Assembly: GCA_001485295.1 (NCBI GenBank)
Contig: BBOA01000001.1
Coordinates: 310,001 to 374,000, forward strand
Reading direction: 5' to 3'
DNA length: 64,000 nt
DNA from: Type-B symbiont of Plautia stali
GTDB lineage: Bacteria; Pseudomonadota; Gammaproteobacteria; Enterobacterales; Enterobacteriaceae
Within the stretch, counting starts at the first letter, position 1, and each line of letters starts with the position of its first letter. The notes beneath the pieces were generated by a model, which saw only the letters and a list, made by a program, of their open reading frames with translations, made no database searches and had not been told where the DNA came from. The position numbers were made by a program, and so were the translations under genes. Positions 30,833-40,610 of this stretch are shown here, in pieces.

Positions 30833-31290
30833 GCTCCTTTCACAATGGGTGGGATATAAACTACGCCCATGTCCCACGGCTGCTCAATCCAAGTGTTTTG
30901 CGGGATATCCACCACGTAGTCGTCCACCAGCGGGCGGCCAGCCGGCTTGGCGAAGATAGTGACGAAGTGCGCTTTAGGATACATTTTACGAATCGCCTGT
31001 GCGGTGCCGCCGGTGTCGACCAAGTCATCGATAACGATAAAGCCTTCGCCGTCGCCTTCCGCGCGCTTAAGCACTTTCATCTCGCGCTGATGGTCGTGGT
31101 CGTAGCTGGAGATGCAGACGGTGTCGACATAGCGAATACCCAGCTCGCGCGCCAGCAGTGACGCAGGCACCAAGCCGCCGCGGCTGACCACGATAATGCC
31201 TTTCCACTGCTCAACAGGAAGCAGGCGCTGAGCCAGTTTGCGGGCATGAATCTGCAGCATGTCCCAGGTAACGACGTATTTTTTACTCAT
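30829..31290 (-). CDS. gpt: xanthine-guanine phosphoribosyltransferase
   Basis: Salvages guanine and xanthine (and hypoxanthine weakly) using PRPP, at the inner face of the membrane. The 153-residue protein has the PRPP-binding motif [12 protein letters not shown] (about residues 86-97), the base-binding [12 protein letters not shown] end and [18 protein letters not shown]. Length matches E. coli (152). Start at 31290 chosen for the family-like [13 protein letters not shown]; longer in-frame sequence upstream is not conserved. It is divergent from pepD and leads frsA-crl. Confidence 0.95.
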   Translation of the reverse strand: MSKKYVVTWDMLQIHARKLAQRLLPVEQWKGIIVVSRGGLVPASLLARELGIRYVDTVCISSYDHDHQREMKVLKRAEGDGEGFIVIDDLVDTGGTAQAIRKMYPKAHFVTIFAKPAGRPLVDDYVVDIPQNTWIEQPWDMGVVYIPPIVKGA

Positions 31291-31543
31291 AAATAGCGCT
31301 CCCAGCCAACTTAATCGGCTTAAAAATGTACAACGGGAAAAAGGTTGCGCGAGATTGTAAGGATCTTCAGCGCTAAAAACCAGCATCCGAACCACTGGTT
31401 GTGGCTTTTTAACGCATTCGAGTACGCACCCAGCGCTAATAGTGATATTCTCAGCACCATCACGTCAGATCCGCTGACGACGACCATTCACCGGAAACAC
31501 GCGCTCACCGGCCTAGCCGGTGCACTGACACAGGAGATCTGTC

Positions 31544-33001
31544 GTGTCTGAATTGTCTCAGCTTTCTCCCCAACCGCTGTGGGATATCTTCGCCAAAATC
31601 TGCACTATTCCGCATCCCTCGTTTCATGAAGAAGCGCTGGCTAGCTACATCGTTGGCTGGGCGAAAGAGCAAGGTTCCTGGGTCGAGCGCGACGCGGTCG
31701 GCAATATATTGATCTGCAAACCGGCTACCGCAGGTATGGAAAACCGCACGCCGGTGGCGCTGCAGGCGCACCTTGATATGGTGCCGCAGAAAAACAACGA
31801 CATCGCCCATGACTTCACCAAAGATCCGATTCAGCCTTATATTGACGGCGAATGGGTGAAGGCGCGCGGCACCACACTGGGCGCCGACAACGGCATCGGC
31901 ATGGCGTCCGCGCTGGCGGTGCTAGCCGACAGTAGCCTGACCCATGGTCCGCTGGAAGTACTGCTCACCATGACCGAAGAAACCGGCATGGACGGCGCTT
32001 TCGGGCTGCAGCCGAACTGGCTGCAGGCGGAGATCCTGATCAACACCGACTCGGAAGAGGAAGGCGAGATCTACATGGGCTGCGCGGGCGGCATCGCCTT
32101 TATCACCACCCTGCCGCTGACGCGCGAAGCGGTGCCTGCCAGCTTCAAGACACTGAAGCTGACGCTGAAAGGGCTGCGCGGTGGCCACTCCGGCACGGAT
32201 ATCCATATGGATCTCGGCAATGCCAACAAGCTGCTGGCGCGTTTCCTCGCCGCGCACGCCGCCAAGCTAGATCTGCGTCTAGTTAACTTCACCGGCGGCA
32301 CGCTGCGCAACGCCATCCCGCGCGAAGCCTTCGCCACGCTGGCAGTAGAGAGCCATAAAGTCGACGCGTTGAAAGCGGCGGCGGCGCACTTCCTGCAGGC
32401 GCTGCAAAAAGAGCACGGCGTGAAAGAGAAGAACATAAATGTGGTTACCGAGCCGCTGGCGCATCAGGGCGAGGCGCTAAGCACCGAGAGCCGCGACCAC
32501 TTCCTCAACCTGCTGAACAGTACGCCGAACGGGGTAATCCGCAACTCCGACGTGGCGAAAGGCGTAGTGGAAACCTCGCTCAACGTCGGCGTCGTCACCA
32601 TGGAGCACGATAAGGCGGAGATTAACTGCCTGATCCGTTCGCTGATCGATACCGACCGTGACTATGTGGTACAGATGCTAACCTCGCTCGGTCAGCTGGC
32701 TGGTGCGCAGACAAAGCCGAAAGGCGGCTATCCGGGCTGGCAGCCTGACGCTAACTCGCCAATTATGGCGCTGACCCGTCAGACCTATATCGCACTGTTC
32801 GAAAAAACGCCGAACATTCAGGTGATCCACGCCGGTCTGGAGTGCGGCTTGTTCAAGAAAACTTATCCAGACATGGATATGGTCTCTATTGGCCCGACCA
32901 TCACTAATCCGCACTCGCCGGGCGAGCAGGTGCATATCGAAAGCGTCGGCCTTTACTGGAAACTGCTCACTACCTTGCTAAATGTCATTCCAGAAAAGTA
33001 A
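31544..33001 (+). CDS. pepD: aminoacyl-histidine dipeptidase (peptidase D)
   Basis: A cytosolic M20 metallopeptidase that splits Xaa-His and other dipeptides. 485 residues, like E. coli PepD. The metal sites are visible: VALQAHLDMVPQK (His and Asp), GADNGIGMA, TMTEETGMDGAFGL with the catalytic Glu, LINTDSEEEG, and NPHSPGEQVHIESV. The start is GTG at 31544 with GGAG upstream, equivalent to the E. coli MSELSQLSPQPLWDIF start. Undamaged; followed by a terminator. Confidence 0.96.
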   Translation: MSELSQLSPQPLWDIFAKICTIPHPSFHEEALASYIVGWAKEQGSWVERDAVGNILICKPATAGMENRTPVALQAHLDMVPQKNNDIAHDFTKDPIQPYIDGEWVKARGTTLGADNGIGMASALAVLADSSLTHGPLEVLLTMTEETGMDGAFGLQPNWLQAEILINTDSEEEGEIYMGCAGGIAFITTLPLTREAVPASFKTLKLTLKGLRGGHSGTDIHMDLGNANKLLARFLAAHAAKLDLRLVNFTGGTLRNAIPREAFATLAVESHKVDALKAAAAHFLQALQKEHGVKEKNINVVTEPLAHQGEALSTESRDHFLNLLNSTPNGVIRNSDVAKGVVETSLNVGVVTMEHDKAEINCLIRSLIDTDRDYVVQMLTSLGQLAGAQTKPKGGYPGWQPDANSPIMALTRQTYIALFEKTPNIQVIHAGLECGLFKKTYPDMDMVSIGPTITNPHSPGEQVHIESVGLYWKLLTTLLNVIPEK

Positions 33002-33017
33002 GCGCCACACCGCTTAA

Positions 33018-33046
33018 AACCAACCAAGCTGCGGCTGGTTTTTTCT
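33018..33046 (+). terminator. pepD terminator
   Basis: AACCAACC and GGCTGGTT pair around AAGCTGC with one A-C mismatch and are followed by TTTTTC. Confidence 0.6.
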
Positions 33047-33260
33047 CTGCGCCTCAGCCCAGCATAAAACACCGCCTTGATTTCATTCCCTACTGTAAAA
33101 CACCAGAGTTATATGTGGTGCGCCAGATTTAGCCGCCAAAAAATCTATATGTCTGGATGGCTAATAAGATTTCGTGCTAGCTTATGCGCTTTCGGCTGTT
33201 GCCGCGCCTGAAACTTCAGAAAAAAATTTCGGCAAGCCAGTTACTGGGGAGCTTGAGCTA

Positions 33261-33870
33261 ATGAGTGCGTTAAACTGCCTTGAGATGCGTAATATCTCAC
33301 TCGCATTCGGCGGATTTGCCGCGTTGACGCAGGTAGATTTTTTCGCGGAAGGCGATTCGGTACACGCTTTGACCGGCGCTAACAGCGCAGGCAAATCGAC
33401 GCTGATGGCTGTGCTCTCCGGCGCGCACAGCCACTACAGCAGCGAGATTCTGCTCGACGGCGCCAGTGTCGATACGCAGCCCGCGCGACGCGAAATGGCT
33501 CGGCATTCATCTGGTACAGCAGGAGGTGGACGTCGAGCTGGTGCCGCAGCTCAGCGTAGCGGAAAACATCCTGCTGGATCGGCTAGCAGAGCCGGGCCAC
33601 GGCTTCCGCTAGGGGCGCCCTTCGCCGTCAGCCGCGCGCCCTGCTGGCGCCGCTCGACGTCAGCATCAGCGTCAACCGGCTGGTGGAACGCTGCACCCTA
33701 GCGGAGAAGCAGCAGATTTTGCTGGCGCGCGCTGTCGCAAGTACCGCCAAGCTGGCGGGCGCTAGCAAAAGGTCGCCATCTGCAAGTGGCTGCGCAGCCA
33801 CGCCGAAGTGCTGATTTTCGATGAGCCGACCAAAGGGGCCGACGGATACTGGCTCTGGCACTGGCGATGA
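33261..33870 (+). pseudogene. sugar ABC transporter ATPase (RbsA/MglA type), broken
   Basis: The first ATP-binding domain starts MSALNCLEMRNISLAFGGF. Its Walker A is GANSAGKST (Ser for the second Gly). After SEILLDGASVDTQ it shifts frame: IHLVQQEVDVELVPQLSVAE, ENILLDRLAEPGHGF, LAEKQQILLARAVA. It then jumps to the second domain, [20 protein letters not shown], and stops shortly after KGAD. Most of both domains between these points is missing. The promoterless 33047-33260 stretch upstream shows no gene. Confidence 0.8.
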
Positions 33871-34778
33871 CCTACGTTCAGCGCCTTCGCCGACAGCGTC
33901 GCGCCGACGCTTGCCCCATCGCGAATAATGAAAGACCGGTGTGCATCGCGGTGATCCGCAATCTAGGTTCCGACGACAACACCACGCAGTTTGTCGCGGG
34001 CGCTATTCAGATCGCATCGATCTTGCCTTTCGGATACTTCGCGAGGATCGCGCCGATCTTGTTGGCGGTGTCGTCCTGCACGTTAGAGGAGACCGTGCCG
34101 ATCGGCTCCAGCTGATGGATGCCTAGATTCTTCTTCAGCAGCTTCTCATACACCCCCTGACGGCGCACCATCGCCGGGAAACCGGCGACCTACAGCTTGA
34201 CGATATTCACTTTGCTGTTGAAATCTTGCTTTGCTGTTGAAATCTTTAATCAGCTAGCCGAGCGACGACTGCGCCAGCAATGCCGTCGTACTTCTGGCTG
34301 ATCGTCTGTTGACGAAGTCCTGAAAGCGCGCGTCGTCGCCGTTGCTGAGAAAGATGCTTGACCTTAAAGCCCAGCTTGCGGCCAATCTGGGGCATGTGGG
34401 ACACCTTTGGCTAGGGCCGCCTATAAAGCGCTGCAGGAGAACGGGCGCACCGAGATCAAGCTCTACAGCATCGACGTCTCCAACCAAGATTTGCAGCTGA
34501 TGAGCGAGAAGAACAGCCCGTTGATGCAGACGGTGCCGATCGATCCGAAAACCATCGGCGCGGTGAATTCGCGTCTGGTGGCGAATAAGATCGCCGGCGA
34601 AGCGCCGCCACCACAGCTACGATTTTAAAGGCGCTTCTATCTCGCAGCAGCAGCTGAACAGCCAGCAGGGAGCAATTAATGTGACGTCGCTGAATAAAAT
34701 CGTGCCTAGCTGGGGGGCGGCAATACCGACTTCGGCGCGCCGTGATTCACCACGCTGGAAGCGAAGAATAAGAAGTAA
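33849..34778 (+). pseudogene. periplasmic sugar-binding protein (RbsB family) with an internal inversion
   Basis: A signal-like LALALAMTY precedes KPVCIAVIRNLGSDDNTTQF-type sequence on the plus strand up to AIQ at 34010. From 34011 to 34386 the coding sense is on the minus strand (IGRKLGFKV, FLSNGDDARFQDFV, VAGFPAMVRRQGVYEKLLKK, HQLEPIGTVSSNVQDDTANK, IGAILAKYPKGKIDAI). The plus strand resumes WGMWDTFG*, AAYKALQENGRTEIKLYSID, NSRLVANKIAGE and the end LEAKNKK. Flipping the middle segment restores the frame at both joints. Other stops, indels and a 19-bp duplication (34211-34246) are also present. Confidence 0.85.
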
Positions 34779-34782
34779 AACA

Positions 34783-34806
34783 AAAAGCGGCCTGAAGGCC
34801 GCTTTT
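34783..34806 (+). terminator. rho-independent terminator
   Basis: AAAAGCGGCC, TGAA, GGCCGCTTTT followed by TTAC: a textbook terminator just after the binding-protein stop, also usable for the convergent glycerate kinase remnant. Confidence 0.8.
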
Positions 34807-35420
34807 TTACTGCATCGCACTGCTTACCTTTAGCGTCGCGGCGATATTCCTAGCCGCCAGCCGCAAATTATTTTCCGCGTTCGCCAGCGACTCCTCAAGC
34901 ATGCAGATGCTGTAGAGAACGCTAAACACTGACTGCATCTAGATCGTGCTAATGCACCACGCCGACATCCGCCGTTAGGCTGCCGGCAATGCCGATCACC
35001 GGCTTATTAAACTGTTTCGCCACCTGTGCCACGCCAATCGGCACTTTGCCGTTGATGCTCTTGCTGTCAATACGGCCTTCGCCAGTGATCACCAGCAGCG
35101 CGTCTTTGACCTGCTCCGCCAGCCGCAGCGCCTAGGTTACGATCTCGATGCCGCGCCGCCGCCGGGGATATGCAACACGTCGATGTCGAGAGCGCGCTGG
35201 ATAATCGCCGTGTAGTGCGCTAGCGCGCGATCCAGCAGCCAGCGTCGCCCCTTTTTGCGGGCCGAAAACGGTACGGTAGAGGCGCAGTCGCGGCCGGTCA
35301 GCGGGGTGGTGACGTCGCACACCACCTCGAAACAGCACTGCCACACGCGCGCGTCCAGCCCGCTGATATCAATCTTCGCCAGCGCCGGCGGCGCGCTGCC
35401 GCCGTCTGGCTGTAACTATT
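34807..35420 (-). pseudogene. glycerate 2-kinase (GlxK/GarK family), 5'-truncated and broken
   Basis: Readable: IDISGLDARVWQCCFEVVCD, VTTPLTGRDCAS, FGPQKGAT, LDRALAHYTAIIQRALDIDV, IPGGGAA, then (other frames) [24 protein letters not shown] pieces and AVFSVLYSICMLEESLANAE, NLRLAARNIAATLK. The N-terminal part is absent, frames change and TAG codons interrupt. Adjacent galactarate dehydratase wreckage suggests a former galactarate/glucarate pathway block. Confidence 0.75.
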
Positions 35421-35778
35421 AATGATGCACTCCTGAAATATAGCGTTCGCTACATTCGCTCTGACTGCATGCACATCGCGCTGGGTATTAGCAGTGATTA
35501 TCTTGCAGTTACACAACTCACTGCGGCGTGCCTCACGGAACCCAATTTTTTAGCGATAGAATGATAAAGAAATGAGCAGCTGACGGGCGTTTTATGAGAC
35601 TCTTCACTTGCTTTTGGGAAAGCGGACTAAAAAAAGAGGCGATTTAACATCTTAATGCACGCCAGTTGCACAATGCGGTGGATAAAACCTGTCCATATAC
35701 TAAAGTTAGCAAATCCGATGAGCGTAGTGAAAAACGATAATGCGCTGCCATATACGGCATATGACTGGAAGGTGAGCG
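35421..35778. other. stretch without a recognised gene
   Basis: Between the truncated glycerate kinase and the garD remnant. No convincing protein in any frame; probably decayed kinase 5' sequence and the garD promoter region. Confidence 0.35.
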
Positions 35779-36170
35779 ATGAACCCCATAATGAAAGAGC
35801 CATCGCTCTGTATCAAAGTTCATGAGAACGACAATGTCGCTATCGTGGTTAACAACTAGGGATTGCCAGCCGGCACAGTGTTTCCCGACGGGCTAACGCT
35901 GACGGAGCCTATCACGCAACCTGCTCGGCATTACCATCACCGTACATTACGTCGCAGGCGTGTTGGACTATATGGTGCAGATTGTCGAGCGCGATCTGCT
36001 GCCGAACTATCCCAACGTCGACGGCATGGTAATGAAGAGGGATGAAGAGGTCGGCTGGCAGCTGTTCCATCTGATTCTCGATATCGCCAGCGGCCACTAG
36101 CAAACCTAGTCGGATCGCTGGGGCATTCGCAATCAGCTGGCGGTATTCAATCCGGCGCCACTTCGCTGCT
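35779..36170 (+). pseudogene. garD: galactarate dehydratase-type enzyme, most of the gene deleted
   Basis: From ATG at 35779: MNPIMKEPSLCIKVHENDNV, AIVVNN*GLPAGTVFPDGLT, then a jump to YVAGVLDYMVQIVERDLLPN, YPNVDGMV, and a second jump to the C-terminal VGWQLFHLILDIASGH and [12 protein letters not shown]. Roughly three quarters of the approximately 500-residue enzyme is missing. The end abuts the yqcA stub on the other strand. Confidence 0.7.
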
Positions 36171-36310
36171 GTAGTTTTGCCACTGCGCCAGAGTAGGATT
36201 GCCATAGAGTGCCCTCATGTACCTGCGCCTGTAAAATCGGTTGCGCTTCTTCCGCGACCAGCAGCGCGTTGCCATATACCGTAACTACAAAAATGCCAAT
36301 CTTCGCCCGC
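36165..36310 (-). pseudogene. yqcA: YqcA flavodoxin, N-terminal stub
   Basis: The reverse strand reads [20 protein letters not shown] and continues [16 protein letters not shown] before the sequence changes to garD at about 36170. This matches the FMN-phosphate loop and first helix of YqcA, which follows truC in E. coli. About 100 residues are missing. Confidence 0.65.
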
Positions 36311-37052
36311 CGTGTAGATAAACTTAAGTCCGGCGGCGATCGCCGTCTGCCAGCCGAATTGCTGCGCTAGCTGCCGCCACGCCGCATCCAGTCCGGTGCG
36401 GATCATCAGCGGTTCGCCGGTGATAAGGTGTGTCAGCACCAAGCTGCTGGCGTGCAGCATCAGCCGATCGGCGCCGAACTGCCACGCCGCGATTTTGCCG
36501 CAGATCCCTGTAAGTAGTGTCGCCGATGATTGGATGGCGCAGGGGCGCCATATGGCAACGCAGCTGATGTTTGCGGCCGGTGTGCGGCGAGAGCTTCATC
36601 AGGCTGTAGCGCGCGCTCGCGTAGCGACCGATCGCCACTGGTATCTTCACCCACGCCAGCGCCTGATAGTCGGTCGCCGCCGGCGGCGCGGTTCGCTCCT
36701 GGGTGATGAACTTATCGGCGATCTTGTCTAGCTCTTCCACCAGCGGATAGTCGAGCATGCCGCTCTCCTGCAGCTAGCCGCGTGTGACGGCGTGATAGGT
36801 TTTCTGCATCTGATGCTGCTCGAACTGCTGCGCCAGCAGTCGGCCGACTTCGCTGAAGAGACCCATCAGCAGCACGCCGAAGGTCGGACGGTCAAGGCGG
36901 TGCGCGGTAAAGACGTGCTGGCCGATCTGGTCGCGCACCGTCTGCATCACCAACACTTTCTCTTTGCGATCCAGCCCGCTGCGGTCAACAAGCCCGCTGG
37001 CGGGCTTGTTGACCGCCACCAGCCATTCATCCTGACAGATAATTTCTAGCAT
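36300..37052 (-). pseudogene. truC: tRNA pseudouridine65 synthase TruC, broken
   Basis: From ATG at 37052: MLEIICQDEWLVAVNKPASG, LVMQTVRDQIGQHVFTAHRL, then DRPTFGV (the catalytic Asp in HRLDRP remains; the next Ser is Phe), QKTYHAVTRG, TAG in place of Trp, LDYPLVEELDKIADKF, HTGRKHQLRCHMA, HPIIGDTTY. It then shifts frame before MLHASSLVLTHLITGEPL. In the N-terminal part a perfect 17-bp inverted repeat replaces the family sequence (see the repeat entry). Confidence 0.88.
36981..37016. repeat. perfect 17-bp palindrome inside truC
   Basis: Arms 36981-36997 and 37000-37016 are exact reverse complements with a two-base spacer. The right arm on the coding strand encodes AVNKP, as in all TruC proteins; the left arm replaces the expected SGWLVHRSW-like residues with GLVDRSG. 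This is what a template switch on a quasi-palindrome would leave. Confidence 0.8.
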
Positions 37053-37145
37053 CAGGCGTGATGGTCCATAAACAGCGCGTCGAGCCGGGTTAGGCTGCGC
37101 GGGATCGGCAAATCCGGGCGGCAAGCATGACACCGCCGGACGCGG
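37052..37145 (-). pseudogene. yqcC: YqcC, C-terminal fragment
   Basis: The frame ending in TGA at 37052-37054 reads LTRLDALFMDHHA, like the E. coli YqcC end (EKLDALFADDAS), and overlaps the truC start (TGATG) as expected. Upstream it runs straight into the CsrB terminator, so some 80 residues are missing. Confidence 0.55.
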
Positions 37146-37148
37146 GCG

Positions 37149-37473
37149 AAAAAAAGGGAGCACTGTTAAAACAGTGCTCCCGGTTCGTTTGCAGCTTTCC
37201 CGCTACGCTGATGCTCCCTGCTCATCCGTGACAACTTTTCCTGCGCGCCATCCTGCGCTTATCGTCCTGATAATTCAAACCGGCCACCCATCATGTACGG
37301 CTCTCGTTCTCCTTCCTAGAGGTGTCCCTGACTCTCTCCTGAGTATTCTGCTTCATTCTGAAGCTCTCCGTGTGACGTAAATTCTACTGTCTCACCTCCT
37401 AGCATAACGTATCCTGACGCTATCTTCAATCCTCTGGCTCTGGCTTCCTGCCAACTGCTGACTATTTTGGCGG
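37149..37473 (-). ncRNA. csrB: CsrB small RNA (CsrA-sequestering)
   Basis: The reverse strand between syd and truC/yqcC, the E. coli csrB site, carries more than ten GGA motifs, many as CAGGA or AGGA in stem-loops. Its 3' part closely matches CsrB: AAAAGTTGTCACGGATGAGC, AGGGAGCATCAGCGTAG, CGAACC, then a 12-bp terminator stem GGGAGCACTGTT/AACAGTGCTCCC and a U-run. CsrB binds many CsrA dimers. The 5' end is estimated from a TATTTAT-like -10. At least two GGA hairpins are altered, for example CTCCAGGATGGAG now CTCTAGGAAGGAG. Confidence 0.85.
37156..37181 (-). terminator. CsrB terminator
   Basis: Twelve perfect pairs with a two-base loop, followed on the minus strand by seven T. Confidence 0.9.
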
Positions 37474-37746
37474 AAGCCGCCGAATAAATAAGACGCTAAA
37501 AAGCGTTACGTTAATTGTTTATAGACCAAATTTAGAACTAACGCCATCAAGCCGATGATTTACAATATTTTTACATTGTAGACTTCTGAATATCTCTTTA
37601 TTAAAATGCCAATCTCTCATTGATCATGTAAAAGATATCGCACAAGGTTAAGAGCTGATATCTGCAAATCAGCCGATAACCGGTTGTAAATTAGTAGGAA
37701 ATGTCTGAATTTTTTGTGAAAAAACATCGCACTTTTTAGTGCTAAG
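37474..37746. other. AT-rich csrB upstream region
   Basis: No gene. Expected to hold the csrB promoter and its UvrY/IHF sites; I could not single out a convincing UvrY motif. Confidence 0.4.
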
Positions 37747-38127
37747 CTATTCGAGAATGATTTCTCCGGTGAAGTTGCAGAGCGAGACTATCTCCTGCTC
37801 TGACTCGGTCGACACGATAAACAGCGTTGGCGTCTGTTTGAGTCGGCACTTCATAATCAAATGGCCGATTAAATTATCCTGCAGCCGCACAAAGTCCTCT
37901 TCGCTCCAGACCTGTAGCAAAGACAGCTCGTGCTCGACCGCTTCCAGCGTGGCAGGCAACGTAAAGGGCTGCGGCTGCCACTACACCTCATACGCCTAGG
38001 TGGCGACGATGCAGGGCGACGGCACGCCGTAAAGCGCTTGGCTGGCGGGCGCATGACCGGTGCGCTGTTGCCAAGCGTCGCAACAGCGGGCGGTAAATTT
38101 GCACAGGGCACCCATAGTCTGTTGCAT
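37747..38127 (-). pseudogene. syd: SecY-interacting protein Syd, broken
   Basis: From ATG at 38127: [34 protein letters not shown] at Trp, AYEV, TAG, WQPQPFTLPATLEAVE. It then jumps over about 30 residues to ELSLLQVWSEEDFVRLQDNL, IGHLIMKCRLKQTPTLFIVS and EIVSLCNFTGEI, ending in TAG about 25 residues early. Syd proofreads SecY at the inner membrane. Confidence 0.9.
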
Positions 38128-38193
38128 GACTCTTTTTCTCACGTCTAATGGGGTTACACGTACCCACTTTGTTTTGTATCACAGGTAACCTCT

Positions 38194-39039
38194 ATGTCTT
38201 TATATGAAAAGGATCAGGTGCTGAGCAGTCTGATCCTAGGCAAACCTACAGCCTATCACGATCAATACGCTCCCAGCCTGCTGCAGGCAGTGCCGCGCAG
38301 CCTGAACCGCACGCCGCTGGGACTGACGCCCGATTCCTTGCCCTTTACCGGCGCGGATATCTGGACACTGTACGAACTCTCTTGGCTCAACAGCAAGGGC
38401 GTGCCGCAGGTCGCGGTGGGCGAAGTAGTGCTGAACGCCACCAGCGAACATCTTATCGAGTCGAAGAGCTTTAAGCTCTACCTTAACAGCTTTAATCAGA
38501 CGCGCTTCGCCGACTGGGGCGAGGTGCGCCAGACGCTGGAGCGCGATCTCAGCGCATGCGCGCAGGGCGAGGTCAGCGTGGCGCTGTTCCGCCTAAGCGA
38601 ACTAGAAGGCCAGCCTGTCGGCCATTTTAGCGGTTACTGCATCGACGAGCAGGACATCGAGATTGACGACTACCGCTTCAACGCCGACTATCTGGCGGAT
38701 GCGGCGGGCAGCGAGATCGTAGAGGAGAGGCTGGTCAGCCACCTGCTGAAGTCCAACTGTTTGATCACCAACCAGCCCGACTGGGGTTCGGTGATGATCC
38801 ACTACAAAGGTCCGTGCATAGACCGCGAAGCACTGCTGCGCTACCTAATCTCTTTCCGCCAGCACAATGAGTTTCACGAGCAGTGCGTGGAGCACATCTT
38901 CAATGACGTGCTGCGTTTCTGCCAGCCAGAGCAGCTGACGGTTTACGCGCGCTATACGCGCCGCGGCGGGCTGGACATCAATCCTTGGCGCAGCAACGCG
39001 CTCTTCTGCCCCGGTTTTTCCCGCCTAGTGCGTCAGTAG
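38194..39039 (+). CDS. queF: NADPH-dependent preQ0 reductase (7-cyano-7-deazaguanine reductase)
   Basis: Reduces preQ0 to preQ1 in queuosine synthesis. 281 residues, the long (unimodular tandem) QueF form. The QueF signature and catalytic Cys lie in [16 protein letters not shown] and [17 protein letters not shown] and the Asp/His active-site region [17 protein letters not shown] are intact. The C-terminus [11 protein letters not shown] and RLVRQ equals E. coli. It ends in TAG. Several Leu codons read CTAG (for example LILG, RLVRQ). Undamaged. Confidence 0.96.
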   Translation: MSLYEKDQVLSSLILGKPTAYHDQYAPSLLQAVPRSLNRTPLGLTPDSLPFTGADIWTLYELSWLNSKGVPQVAVGEVVLNATSEHLIESKSFKLYLNSFNQTRFADWGEVRQTLERDLSACAQGEVSVALFRLSELEGQPVGHFSGYCIDEQDIEIDDYRFNADYLADAAGSEIVEERLVSHLLKSNCLITNQPDWGSVMIHYKGPCIDREALLRYLISFRQHNEFHEQCVEHIFNDVLRFCQPEQLTVYARYTRRGGLDINPWRSNALFCPGFSRLVRQ

Positions 39040-39042
39040 CTT

Positions 39043-39058
39043 TGCGAGGCCTCTCGCA
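39043..39058. terminator. small hairpin after queF
   Basis: TGCGAG, GCCT, CTCGCA just after the queF stop, without a clear U-run. Confidence 0.35.
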
Positions 39059-39208
39059 GCCTGCGCGTCAGACGGCGCGTTCCACTTGAGCATTCGCGGT
39101 CGACAAGGCACTCTAGTGAAGGCGGTGATCGGAGGAGCGCCGACCAAGGATTTTCGCCACCGCAACAGCGGTGTCTTCAGTCATCCAAGCGGGTGTAAAG
39201 GAGTTCAT

Positions 39209-40570
39209 TTGATTACACATATCAGCCCTCTTGGCTCGATGGATCTGTTGTCTCAGCTGGAAGTCGACATGCTCAAGCGCACGGCAAGCAGCGACCTTTA
39301 CCAGCTGTTTCGCAACTGCTCGCTCGCCGTGCTGAATTCAGGCAGCCAGACCGACAGCAGCCACGAACTGCTTTCCCGCTTTAAGAATTTCGACATCAAC
39401 GTGCTGCGCCGCGAACGCGGCGTTAAGCTGGAACTGATCAATCCGCCGGAAGAGGCTTTTGTCGACGGACGTATTATCCGCTCGCTGCAGACCAACCTGT
39501 TCGCCGTGCTGCGCGACATTTTGTTTGTGAACGGCCAGCTGTCAATTTCCAGAATGGAAGAGGCGCAGCCGGATAATTCGACGCATATCACCAACCAGGT
39601 TTTTTCGATCCTGCGCAACGCCGGCGTGCTGCACATCGGGGAATACCCCAACACTGTGGTCTGCTGGGGCGGCCACTCAATTAACGCGGTAGAGTATCAG
39701 TACTGCCGCAACGTCGGCACTCAGCTCGGCCTGCGCGAGCTGAACATCTGCACCGGCTGCGGTCCAGGGGTGATGGAAGCGCCGATGAAAGGCGCAGCGG
39801 TGGGCCATGCGCAGCAGCGCTATCGCGACAGCCGCTTTATTGGGCTGACCGAGCCGTCGATCATTGCCGCCGAGCCGCCGAATCTGCTGGTGAATGAACT
39901 CATCATCATGCCGGATATCGAAAAGCGGCTGGAAGCGTTCGTGCGCATCGCGCACGGTATCATTATCTTCCCGGGCGGCGTAGGCACGGCGGAAGAGCTG
40001 CTCTACCTGCTATGGATCATGATGAACCCGCAGAACCACGAGCAGGTGCTGCCGCTGATCCTCACCGGGCCGCGCGAGAGCGCCGACTACTTCCATATGC
40101 TGAACGACTTTATCGTCAATACGCTGGGCGAAGCTGCGCGCAAACACTACACCATCGTCATTGACGACGCCGCCGAAGTGGCGCGCCTGATGAAAAAAGC
40201 GATGCCGCAGGTGAAAGAATATCGTCGCGAAACCGGCGACGCCTACAGCTTCAACTGGTCGATCCGCATCTCGCCCGACTTGCAGAAGCCCTTTTTGCCG
40301 ACCCATGAGAATATGGCCAATCTTAATCTCTACACCAGCCAGCCGGCGGAGCAGCTGGCGGCGGATCTGCGACGCGCCTTCTCCGGCATCGTCGCCGGGA
40401 ACGTGAAGGAGATCGGCATCCGCGAAATCCGCGAAAAAGGCCCGTTCAGGCTGCATGGCGAGCCGGACATTATGGGCCGCATGGATGAGCTGCTGCAGGG
40501 ATTCGTCGCCCAGCACCGCATGAAGCTACCGGGCACCGCCTATATCCCCTGCTATGAAATCATTAAATAA
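39209..40570 (+). CDS. ppnN: nucleotide 5'-monophosphate nucleosidase PpnN
   Basis: Splits purine and pyrimidine monophosphates to base and ribose 5-phosphate; in E. coli it is stimulated by (p)ppGpp. 453 residues with a TTG start at 39209, preceded by TAAAGGAG at the right distance; [11 protein letters not shown] in E. coli aligns there. The LOG-like Rossmann core is complete: [46 protein letters not shown], including the PGGxGTxxE motif. Undamaged. In E. coli sdaC and sdaB separate it from xni; here xni follows directly. Confidence 0.95.
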   Translation: MITHISPLGSMDLLSQLEVDMLKRTASSDLYQLFRNCSLAVLNSGSQTDSSHELLSRFKNFDINVLRRERGVKLELINPPEEAFVDGRIIRSLQTNLFAVLRDILFVNGQLSISRMEEAQPDNSTHITNQVFSILRNAGVLHIGEYPNTVVCWGGHSINAVEYQYCRNVGTQLGLRELNICTGCGPGVMEAPMKGAAVGHAQQRYRDSRFIGLTEPSIIAAEPPNLLVNELIIMPDIEKRLEAFVRIAHGIIIFPGGVGTAEELLYLLWIMMNPQNHEQVLPLILTGPRESADYFHMLNDFIVNTLGEAARKHYTIVIDDAAEVARLMKKAMPQVKEYRRETGDAYSFNWSIRISPDLQKPFLPTHENMANLNLYTSQPAEQLAADLRRAFSGIVAGNVKEIGIREIREKGPFRLHGEPDIMGRMDELLQGFVAQHRMKLPGTAYIPCYEIIK

Positions 40571-40610
40571 ACCGCAAGGAAGGCAGCTCGCAGGGGCTGC
40601 CGTTAAGCTT

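Noticed and set aside
36981..37016. Palindrome as an operator, attachment site or terminator
   Set aside because: It lies inside truC coding sequence, has no T-run, and one arm replaces conserved codons; a mutation product fits better.
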